The notes under the pieces were generated by a model. It searched no databases. It worked only from the letters and a program-made list of their open reading frames with translations, and was not told the DNA's origin. The position numbers and the translations under genes were made by a program. DNA of 12,959 nucleotides. It comes from Colimorpha_A sp045591885 (GTDB lineage: Bacteria; Bacillota; Clostridia; Oscillospirales; CAG-272). Every line of letters starts with the position of its first letter. Position 1 is the stretch's first letter. This document shows positions 6,905-12,959 of this stretch, piece by piece. The stretch lies in NCBI GenBank assembly GCA_045591885.1, contig JAZNTT010000008.1, positions 1 through 12,959 of the forward strand. Direction: 5' to 3'.

Positions 6905-9523
6905 TTACTGAAGCTCCTCGCTTCGGTTGATCACCATTTCCATATACTGCTCGCGAGTGATGAGTATGCGGCGCGGCTTTTGTCCTTCGGGGGGAGAAAC
7001 GTAGCCGCGTTTTTCCATCTCGTCAATGAGCTTTGCGGCTCTTCCGTAGCCGAGAGAAAGACGTCTTTGAATAAGTGAAGTCGAGATCTTGTCGCTTTCG
7101 AGCGCAAGCTCGATCGCGGCGCGTAGCATCGGGTCTCCGCCCTCACCTGCATTCTCGTCGGGAATACCAAAGCCGCCGGAGCCGCCCTTCTTACCGCTTC
7201 CGCAGGCAGCCGCGGCACGGTCTATGCTTGCGATGATATCGGAATTGTATTCCGAAACGTCGCCGTTCTCGGTCTTGATAAAGGTAACTACGCTTTCAAC
7301 CTCGCTCTCGCTGACGAACGCGCCCTGAACTCGTCTCGGCTTTGCCGCACCTACGGGAGCGTAGAGCATATCGCCTCGTCCGATAAGCTTTTCAGCGCCT
7401 GCCATATCGAGAATGACTCGAGAGTCGGTCTGCGAAGCAACGGTACAAGCAATACGAGAGGGGACGTTTGCCTTGATAAGGCCTGTGATGACGTCAACGG
7501 AGGGTCGCTGTGTACCGATTATGATGTGCATACCCGCCGCTCTTGCTTTCTGAGCAAGACGGCAGATCGACGCCTCGACGTCGTCGGGCGCGGTCATCAT
7601 GAGGTCAGCAAGCTCGTCTATGATGATCACGATCTGAGGTAGGAATTCCTTTTCGGGATCATCCTTCGTTACGATGTTGTAGTTCTTAACGTCACGAACA
7701 CCGACTTCTTCTATCAGCTCGAAGCGGCGTTCCATTTCGCTGACTGCCCACTGAAGCGTTCCTGCCGCCTTTTTGGGGTCGGAAACGACGGGAACGAGAA
7801 GATGCGGCAGTCCGTTGTAGATATTAAGCTCAACCTTTTTAGGGTCAATAAGTATAAGCTTGATTTCATCGGGCGTTCCCTTGTAGAGCAGAGAAGTGAT
7901 GATACTGTTAATACATACCGACTTACCCATACCGGTTGCACCCGCGATAAGCAGGTGAGGCATTTTAACAATGTCAAGGAACACAGGCTCGCCCGCAACG
8001 TCAACACCGAGACATACGTTCAGCTTGCTCGTTGCCTTTGCAAAGGTTTCTGTTTCAATAAGCTCGCGCAGATAAACCGTTGAAACGGTCTTGTTCGGTA
8101 CCTCGATACCGACAGCCGCCTTACCGGGAATCGGCGCCTCAACACGCACGCCCGTTGTTGCAAGGTTAAGCGCAATATCGTCAACGAGATTCGCTATCTG
8201 ACGGACTCGCACGCCCTCTTCGGGAGCAAGCTCGTAACGGGTTATGGCAGGACCTCGGGACACGTTGACGATCCTCGTTCTGACCTTGAAGCTCTTAAGG
8301 GTTTCGACAAGACGTGTTGCATTCGTTTGAAGCTCGTCGCGGATATTCTCGTTCTTCGGGGCCTTGTCAATTTTGAGAAGCGATATCGGCGGGAACTGAT
8401 ATTCCTTTTTCTCGATGGGAGCTTCCTCGACGGGAGTTCTCGTTATTTCAATAGAGGCATCGGAGCTTTCGAGTGATTTTTCGAGATTCTTTCTTTCATG
8501 CTCGTCGGCAAAGCGGTTAATGACGTCCATATTCGCGCCGTCACCGAAAATACCTTGAAGATCCGCTTTTTCGCTTCCACCTTCAAAATCGGGAACCGAT
8601 TTCTTGACTATACGCGTTGCGTTAACGGTCTCTGTTTTTACCGCCGAATCAAAGGGAGGCTCGTCCTCCTCGTCTGGAGTAAAAAGATCCTCGCGTACGG
8701 GTGTTGATTCATATTCGTTTTCGGGAAGCCGCTTTCCGCTCTTATTTTTGCCGGTACCGTCGATAGCAACGTCGGGCTCGAAGTGATGGCGGTCATAGGG
8801 ATCGGGCTTTACGGTCGCGTAATTCTGCTCCTCCTCGTCGATAACGACGGTGGGCTTGGACTTCGACTTGAAGGTCGTGACCTTCTCCTCGTTTTCCTTT
8901 TGAATTGCCTTTCTTTCGTTCTTTTCCTTAGCCTCGTGAATGAAGTATCTTACGTAAAGATAGATCGAATAAGGGGTCAGTCCGAACATAAGAAGTCCGA
9001 ATATAAGTACCGCGGAAAGACCTATTATATGAACACCGATACTTCCCGTCAGCTTGAAAATGCATACGCCGAGCAGACCTCCGAGCGCGCCGCAGCCCTG
9101 ATATTCAAGACCCTGAGCGAAGAGCTTGATTGGATTAAAGGTTATGCTTCCGTTGCTCCATATATGTATGAGGGAGGAAAGGAATACGAAGAATACCGCC
9201 TGCCATACAGCAAACTTGATAAGTGAGCCTACTCCCTTTCGAAGCTGCTTTCTCCAAAAAAGTGCAAGCACGAATCCGAGAAAGGGAAGAACGAGCGCTG
9301 CTCCGCCGAAAAGTCCGTTGAAGAACCAACGCAGACCAACGCCTATAAATCCCGTAAGCTTGACTGCAACGAAGCAGAAAAGAAGAAATACCGAAAGGGC
9401 GCCGATTATGTACGGAAGTATCTGGTGAATCGGGCGGTCGATGTGGTCGACAGCATCGTTACTCGGTTTTTTTGGCTTTTCGATCTTCTTTTTTTGTGTC
9501 TGATTTTTTCTTTGTTCAGGCAT
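6905..9523 (-). CDS. ftsK: DNA translocase FtsK/SpoIIIE
   Basis: 872 residues. After a basic N-terminal tail come four or five membrane segments (residues about 36-58, 69-90, 103-121, 145-160 and 165-183). A charged low-complexity linker follows to about 375. The alpha/beta RecA-like motor has Walker A GATGMGKS (528-535) and Walker B VIIIDELADLM (632-642), and IIIGTQRPSVDVITG follows at 667-681. The C-terminal winged-helix gamma domain (about 797-860, with SLIQRRLSLGYGRAAKLIDEME) reads the polar guide sequences. The protein pumps DNA through the closing septum at division or sporulation. In Clostridia the same family is called FtsK or SpoIIIE, and sequence alone does not separate the roles. 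The ribosome site AAGGA overlaps the stop of uppP 12 bases upstream, so the two are coupled. All motor residues look intact. Confidence 0.97.
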   Translation of the reverse strand: MPEQRKNQTQKKKIEKPKKPSNDAVDHIDRPIHQILPYIIGALSVFLLFCFVAVKLTGFIGVGLRWFFNGLFGGAALVLPFLGFVLALFWRKQLRKGVGSLIKFAVWQAVFFVFLSSLIHIWSNGSITFNPIKLFAQGLEYQGCGALGGLLGVCIFKLTGSIGVHIIGLSAVLIFGLLMFGLTPYSIYLYVRYFIHEAKEKNERKAIQKENEEKVTTFKSKSKPTVVIDEEEQNYATVKPDPYDRHHFEPDVAIDGTGKNKSGKRLPENEYESTPVREDLFTPDEEDEPPFDSAVKTETVNATRIVKKSVPDFEGGSEKADLQGIFGDGANMDVINRFADEHERKNLEKSLESSDASIEITRTPVEEAPIEKKEYQFPPISLLKIDKAPKNENIRDELQTNATRLVETLKSFKVRTRIVNVSRGPAITRYELAPEEGVRVRQIANLVDDIALNLATTGVRVEAPIPGKAAVGIEVPNKTVSTVYLRELIETETFAKATSKLNVCLGVDVAGEPVFLDIVKMPHLLIAGATGMGKSVCINSIITSLLYKGTPDEIKLILIDPKKVELNIYNGLPHLLVPVVSDPKKAAGTLQWAVSEMERRFELIEEVGVRDVKNYNIVTKDDPEKEFLPQIVIIIDELADLMMTAPDDVEASICRLAQKARAAGMHIIIGTQRPSVDVITGLIKANVPSRIACTVASQTDSRVILDMAGAEKLIGRGDMLYAPVGAAKPRRVQGAFVSESEVESVVTFIKTENGDVSEYNSDIIASIDRAAAACGSGKKGGSGGFGIPDENAGEGGDPMLRAAIELALESDKISTSLIQRRLSLGYGRAAKLIDEMEKRGYVSPPEGQKPRRILITREQYMEMVINRSEELQ

Positions 9524-9535
9524 TTTAACACATCC

Positions 9536-10354
9536 TTATTTGAAGAATAAAAGGGTAATACCTACCGCTATGCAGTAGAGAGAAAAAAACTTAAAGCTTG
9601 ATTTTTTGCTCGAAGCTTGAATGACCTTCATTGATAGTATGCCGACAACTGCGGCAAAAGCCATACCGACGGCGTAAGGAATGATGTCACTCTTAGGCAC
9701 GGGCGTAGACAAAACGTCACCGAGCTTGAATATATTCGCGCCGATAACGGCGGGGATAGACATTAGAAATGAGAATTTTACGGCAAAATGTGGGTCAAAG
9801 CGCGAAACACGTCCCGCGCTGATGGTAGACCCCGAGCGCGAAAGTCCCGGGAATACCGCGGCAAGCTGACACAGACCCACAAAAAGCGCATGTTTCGGCT
9901 TGACCGAATGTTCGTCCTTGCTTCCTTTCGGAATGAGGTCACTTAAAAACAGGATAATACCGTTCAATATCAGCAATATCGCAACCGCGCCGATACTGAT
10001 GCTTTCGACTTTGTCGCCGAAAAACGGGACCAGAAGCAGCGGTAAAGATGCAACAAATAGCAAAACGATGAGCCGTTCGTCACCGTCGCAGTCGCTATAT
10101 CGAAGTTTTCCCCTTATCAGCTTTCCAATAACTCTGAACAAAGCAGGGAAGAGCGGGAGAATGTCTTTTATATAAAAGACTGTTACCGATAACAGCGTCG
10201 CAAGGTGCAGAAGAATATCGAATGTAAAATAATCCGCTTCGATGTTTCCGCCTAAAAAATGCTGTGCAATAATAAGATGTGCCGAGCTTGAGATCGGTAA
10301 AAATTCCGACGCGCCCTGTATTATACCGTATATAATGGCAGACAATATGCTCAA
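9536..10354 (-). CDS. uppP: Undecaprenyl-diphosphate phosphatase UppP (BacA)
   Basis: 272 residues from the TTG at 10354. UppP dephosphorylates undecaprenyl diphosphate to recycle the lipid carrier of cell-wall synthesis and gives bacitracin tolerance. It is an integral membrane protein with many hydrophobic segments throughout. Both family signatures are present: GIIQGASEFLPISSSAHL near the start, with the key Glu and His, and PGLSRSGSTIS at about residues 169-179, with the essential Arg. The frame is open to a TTG at 10369, but that codon overlaps the ribosome site itself. The GGAGG at 10363-10367 sits 8 bases before the TTG at 10354, and this start puts the first motif 8-9 residues in, as in the family. 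It is the first gene of an operon with ftsK and a GNAT gene and has a strong promoter upstream. Confidence 0.95.
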   Translation of the reverse strand: MSILSAIIYGIIQGASEFLPISSSAHLIIAQHFLGGNIEADYFTFDILLHLATLLSVTVFYIKDILPLFPALFRVIGKLIRGKLRYSDCDGDERLIVLLFVASLPLLLVPFFGDKVESISIGAVAILLILNGIILFLSDLIPKGSKDEHSVKPKHALFVGLCQLAAVFPGLSRSGSTISAGRVSRFDPHFAVKFSFLMSIPAVIGANIFKLGDVLSTPVPKSDIIPYAVGMAFAAVVGILSMKVIQASSKKSSFKFFSLYCIAVGITLLFFK

Positions 10355-10362
10355 GGATGTTT

Positions 10363-10367
10363 CCTCC
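10363..10367 (-). promoter_or_regulatory. Ribosome binding site that decides the TTG start of uppP
   Basis: On the minus strand GGAGG is followed by AAACATCC (8 bases) and TTG (10354-10352). The longer candidate start at 10369 is a TTG immediately overlapping this site and has no Shine-Dalgarno sequence of its own, so the shorter protein is favoured. Confidence 0.75.
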
Positions 10368-10387
10368 AAAATCAGTCTACCATATAT

Positions 10388-10416
10388 ATAATAACAGATT
10401 TTTTCTAAAATGACAA
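10388..10416 (-). promoter_or_regulatory. Sigma-A promoter of the uppP-ftsK-GNAT operon
   Basis: On the minus strand TTGTCA (10416-10411) and TATTAT (10393-10388) are separated by exactly 17 bp, with TGT directly before the -10 (extended -10). This is the best housekeeping-type promoter in the window and starts transcription about 25 bases before the uppP start codon. Confidence 0.8.
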
Positions 10417-10443
10417 GTATAGAATAAAAAAGGGGATAAAAAG

Positions 10444-10800
10444 GTGAAAAATATACTCAAATATTTAGCAGTCGGAGCGATTTCGGGATTTGTAAGCGGA
10501 TTTTTCGGCGCAGGCGGCGGCATCGTTCTGATCTTTGCGCTCTCTCTCCTGATAAAAAACGGTAAAAAAAGGATATTTGCTCAGACCGCACTTATAACCG
10601 CATCGTTTGCAGTTGTCTCTGCTGTCATATATCAGTTCAAGGGCAATCTGCCGTTTGAAAGTGCGCTTCGCTACGTTTTACCCGCCGTCCTCGGCGGCGC
10701 ACTTGGTGCGTTTCTGCTCGCAAAATTGAAGCTGAAGCTCGTCAAGCGCGTTTTTGCACTGACTGTAATACTCGGCGGACTTATTATGATATTCCGTTAA
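10444..10800 (+). CDS. Half-length TauE/SafE (TSUP) family membrane protein
   Basis: 118 residues, about half of a normal 240-270 residue TSUP transporter. It starts with GTG; AGGGG (10431-10435) is 8 bases upstream. The first segment carries the family repeat motif GFVSGFFGAGGGIVLIFALSLL (residues about 15-36, seen as GFVSGFFGAGGG then IVLIFAL). Further membrane segments lie at about 43-62, 74-94 and 100-117. TSUP proteins move small organic or sulfur-containing anions across the membrane and consist of two such repeats, so this protein would have to pair with itself or with a second half-protein, which is not in the window. Small TSUP halves are known in Clostridia, so it need not be a broken gene; no remnant of a second repeat follows. 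It is divergent from uppP, and no clear promoter of its own is visible. Its substrate is unknown. Confidence 0.85.
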   Translation: MKNILKYLAVGAISGFVSGFFGAGGGIVLIFALSLLIKNGKKRIFAQTALITASFAVVSAVIYQFKGNLPFESALRYVLPAVLGGALGAFLLAKLKLKLVKRVFALTVILGGLIMIFR

Positions 10801-12137
10801 AGCTCAATATCAGATAGAGTAAACGTCGGACGCTTTTCGACGGCAGGAGCTTCGGTCTGCGTCTGCACTTCGGGTATCTTTCCGATTATGTCAGATGCTT
10901 TGAGATTATGGTTCTGATAAAGAATATTCAGCATCGACATATAGTCGCGTATTATCTCACGGGGCGTTATCATAATATCTGCCCCCGCGCGGGAAAGCGA
11001 GGATTTAAGGAAGCTTTCGAGATCCTCATCGGTTACTCTCGGCTCCCAGGAAAAATGCTGACCGTGAAGCTTCGTCAGACGCGTTATAAGCGCGTATAGT
11101 TCGTTGTCGGACAGACGGCGCAGACGTATCACGGGACCCATAAGATCGCGGTAGCCGTCGTTACCGAATCGGCTGTCGGTAAGGCGCGAGCGAAGCGCCT
11201 CATAGCTATACAGACCTCGTCTCGTGTCCTCGAGGAACTGCGGAGTACCGCCCATGATTATGTCAAGTCCCTTCGCCTTGCCCTGCAAGGTGTCGTTGAA
11301 CATCGAGAGTATCTTTTCGTAGTTATTCTCGCGCGAAATGCGGTTTGAGATCTTGTAAAGATTAACGCACTCGTCGATGAATACGACAAGCCCCTCGTAA
11401 CCGATCTTTCGTCCGAATTCAGCCCAAAGCTTGATATAATCGTACCAGCTGTCATCGTCGATTATCGAGTTTACCGAAAGATCGCGGCGCGCCTCGGTCT
11501 TTGTCTCATATTCACCGCGGAGCCAGCGCAGTGCGTGGCTCTTTTTCTCGTCGTCATTTTCGACCGACGCGCGATAGTATTCGGTTATAACGTAGGCAAA
11601 ATCGAATCCGCCGACGCTGTTTTCAAGCTCACGCGTTACGTTGTAAACGCGCTTCGTTACCTCGCCCGTAAAGGACGGATCGTCAGGCGATATACCGCCG
11701 CCCGCCACCTCGCTCATAAGTGAAGAAAGCCACTTCGATATTATACCCGAAAGAGCACCACCCTCGGGCGAGGTCTTTGATGACAGATTTCGGATCAGCT
11801 CGCGGTAGGTTGCAATACCTGCGCCCTTGCTTCCGCAAATGCGTCTTTCGGGGGAAAGATCGCAGTCGGCGGCAAGGAACCCGCGTTCAAGCGCGTAACC
11901 GCGCATAAGTTGCATAAGGAAGCTCTTACCGCTTCCGTACTTACCGATAAGAAAACGCATTGCTGCTCCGCCCTCGCTTACCTGATTTAAGTCGGAAAGG
12001 AGAGCTGCGATCTCGTCGTCGCGTCCTATCGCAATATACGGCGCGCCGAGGCGCGGAACGACACCTGCAGAGATCGAGCGTATAAGAGACGAAAGTATCC
12101 TCTTCGGTACCGTTACTTTTTCCGTGTTTTCAACCAT
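10797..12137 (-). CDS. P-loop ATPase of the DUF2791 (BrxC/BrxD-like) family
   Basis: 446 residues. The N-terminal part has Walker A GKYGSGKS (residues 65-72), and Walker B is LVVFIDECVNLY (250-261). A sensor-like segment IIMGGTPQFLEDTRRG with SYEALRSRL follows (293-319), a combination typical of the BREX-type ATP-binding family PF10923. A helical winged-type domain probably fills about 340-415. The last 25 residues are a Glu/Thr/Pro/Gln-rich linker and a short hydrophobic-acidic tail FTLSDIEL. The ATG at 12137 has GGAGG 10 bases upstream and overlaps the previous gene by 25 bp, so the two are translated together. The stop shares TTAA with the convergent TSUP gene. In BREX, BrxD-type ATPases serve phage defence; a similar ATPase occurs beside TerB-N/TerB-C proteins and a DEAD-box helicase. 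I place it in the second context. Its exact activity is unknown. Confidence 0.82.
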   Translation of the reverse strand: MVENTEKVTVPKRILSSLIRSISAGVVPRLGAPYIAIGRDDEIAALLSDLNQVSEGGAAMRFLIGKYGSGKSFLMQLMRGYALERGFLAADCDLSPERRICGSKGAGIATYRELIRNLSSKTSPEGGALSGIISKWLSSLMSEVAGGGISPDDPSFTGEVTKRVYNVTRELENSVGGFDFAYVITEYYRASVENDDEKKSHALRWLRGEYETKTEARRDLSVNSIIDDDSWYDYIKLWAEFGRKIGYEGLVVFIDECVNLYKISNRISRENNYEKILSMFNDTLQGKAKGLDIIMGGTPQFLEDTRRGLYSYEALRSRLTDSRFGNDGYRDLMGPVIRLRRLSDNELYALITRLTKLHGQHFSWEPRVTDEDLESFLKSSLSRAGADIMITPREIIRDYMSMLNILYQNHNLKASDIIGKIPEVQTQTEAPAVEKRPTFTLSDIEL

Positions 12138-12959
12138 TGATCAATTTCCTCCATATAATCGACGACAATAGTGAAGCCGTCGTCACCGTGCTCGACTGCA
12201 ATATCGCCGAGCGTATCGTATAAGCGGTCGTTCACCGCCTCGCAAAGGGCATCGGGAAGTATTCCCATATTGTGTGAAATCTCTATAAAGCCCTGTTTAT
12301 CGTTGTTTATCAGACATACAAGTGCCTTGGCAACCTCACCGTCACCCTCGTTTTCCTTTTCGTCTGTCGGCTTTTCGGGTATAACGGCTGCTTCCGTTTC
12401 TTCAAGCTCGTATTCCTCAAGCCCATCGGTCAAAAGCTCGGTGGTTACCCAGGAATGCTCCTCGATATTCTTCGCGTCCGAGAGGGATAGCTCGTGGCTT
12501 ATCGGCTCGTAAAGAACGTCGTATTCGGGAGCCGGTGCTTCCTTTGCCTGCTCCTTTTTCAGCTCCTTTTTGTAAGGAGCAAAGTATTCCTCAATAGCGT
12601 GACGCAAGGGAATGGCAAGGTTCGGGGTATGGAAACGGCTTCTTATTCCGAGCATTGCGCGGACGTTGTTTTCGGCGAACTTGATAGCGTCGGTCACCGC
12701 GTAACGAAGCTCCGCAGAACGCGAGACAGACAGATAAGAGACCTCTATTCGCCTCTTTACGTTATAAGCGCAAAGCGCTCCGACAAATGCGTCGCGTGTG
12801 ACCTTAATGTGCGTCATCGCGTTGCTTCCTATCGGCGCAAAGACCGTAAGGTGCTCGTTTTCTGCCTTCGTAAATGCGTAAATGAAAGCTGCCTTTATAT
12901 GCGTATCGAAAAGATCACGATTCTCGTCGTTTATGAATTTGCTGTTTCTGTAATTGTAT
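12113..12959 (-). CDS. TerB-N/TerB-C type protein, C-terminal part; 5' end outside window
   Basis: The frame stays open from the ATG at 12817 to the window end (reading THIKAAFIYAFTKAEN before it), so the gene starts further right. The ATG at 12817 is an internal methionine and the visible part is 281 residues. The region around VTRDAFVGALCAYNVKRRIE, then SYLSVSRSAELRYAVTDAIK and RAMLGIRSRF, resembles the C-terminal half of the large TerB-N proteins of Clostridia as I remember them. An acidic, proline-containing linker follows (about 12300-12560). A final small helical domain has NMGILPDALCEAVNDRLYDTLGDIAVE and ends DYMEEIDQW, which I match to TerB-C. It overlaps the ATPase gene by 25 bp. Such proteins are predicted to work with the ATPase in a Ter-linked stress or genome-processing system. 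The assignment rests on pattern memory and is moderate. Confidence 0.6.
   Translation of the reverse strand, partial: YNYRNSKFINDENRDLFDTHIKAAFIYAFTKAENEHLTVFAPIGSNAMTHIKVTRDAFVGALCAYNVKRRIEVSYLSVSRSAELRYAVTDAIKFAENNVRAMLGIRSRFHTPNLAIPLRHAIEEYFAPYKKELKKEQAKEAPAPEYDVLYEPISHELSLSDAKNIEEHSWVTTELLTDGLEEYELEETEAAVIPEKPTDEKENEGDGEVAKALVCLINNDKQGFIEISHNMGILPDALCEAVNDRLYDTLGDIAVEHGDDGFTIVVDYMEEIDQWLKTRKK
12148..12152 (-). promoter_or_regulatory. Ribosome binding site of the DUF2791 ATPase gene
   Basis: GGAGG on the minus strand lies 10 bases before the ATG at 12137, inside the end of the preceding gene. It supports this start despite the 25-bp overlap. Confidence 0.7.

Noticed and set aside
8783..9226. 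147-codon plus-strand frame inside ftsK
   Set aside because: It lies over the FtsK linker and membrane region, shows no family features and no promoter or ribosome site.
10367..10369. TTG at 10369 as the start of uppP
   Set aside because: It overlaps the GGAGG that serves the TTG at 10354, has no ribosome site of its own, and would give a longer N-terminus than the family has.
10822..10842. CGTCG/CGACG inverted repeat as a terminator of the TSUP gene
   Set aside because: The stem is five base pairs with a long loop, has no T-run, and lies inside the coding end of the ATPase.
12817..12819. ATG at 12817 as the true start of the TerB-C-like gene
   Set aside because: The frame is open through to the window edge, the upstream residues continue the same domain pattern, and no good ribosome site precedes this ATG.
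10797..12959. A complete BREX phage-defence locus
   Set aside because: Only a BrxD-like ATPase is present. No methylase, PglZ phosphatase, BrxC or BrxL is visible, and the partner gene looks TerB-C-like.

Overview
The window looks like a chromosomal stretch from an uncultured gut-type member of the Bacillota, class Clostridia (Oscillospirales or Eubacteriales-like). Support comes from MutS2 with a C-terminal Smr domain, an FtsK/SpoIIIE translocase, strong AAAGGAG/GGAGG ribosome sites, low-to-middle G+C, and a TerB/DUF2791 module of a kind I recall from Clostridia. This placement is inference; there is no rRNA or other decisive marker. The two outermost genes run off the window.

Left part: the 3' part of mutS2 ends at a clear intrinsic terminator. 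Next comes a compact plus-strand operon of three genes: an ECF-type sigma factor (2007-2558), a one-membrane-segment protein overlapping it by ATGA (2555-3124, probable anti-sigma factor), and a predicted lipoprotein serpin 30 bp further on (3155-4393). A near-perfect dyad sits over the only obvious -10 sequence upstream. The operon ends at a 20-bp perfect stem that also serves the convergent araC-type gene. I consider this sigma/anti-sigma/serpin unit, possibly a system that senses or resists extracellular proteases, the most interesting part of the window.

Middle part: an AraC-family regulator (minus strand) is divergent from a Gfo/Idh/MocA sugar-type dehydrogenase (plus strand). The 108-bp gap between them holds a good extended -10 promoter and two identical 10-bp direct repeats exactly 21 bp apart, just upstream of the -35, as expected for AraC-type activation. 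The dehydrogenase ends at a bidirectional terminator shared with the end of a minus-strand operon. That operon reads uppP (undecaprenyl-diphosphate phosphatase), ftsK/spoIIIE, then a GNAT acetyltransferase, and starts from a very good sigma-A promoter at 10388-10416. The uppP start is TTG and is best placed at 10354 by its ribosome site.

Right part: a half-length TauE/TSUP membrane protein (GTG start) is divergent from uppP. It converges on a DUF2791 (BrxC/BrxD-like) P-loop ATPase, and their stop codons share one TTAA. The ATPase overlaps the 3' end of a gene that resembles the C-terminal half of the clostridial TerB-N/TerB-C proteins and continues past the window end. This pair is likely part of a Ter-linked stress or genome-defence module. 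The DEAD-box helicase I would expect to follow is not present downstream.

No rRNA, tRNA, CRISPR array, insertion sequence or phage gene was seen. No gap without a gene exceeds about 112 bp.
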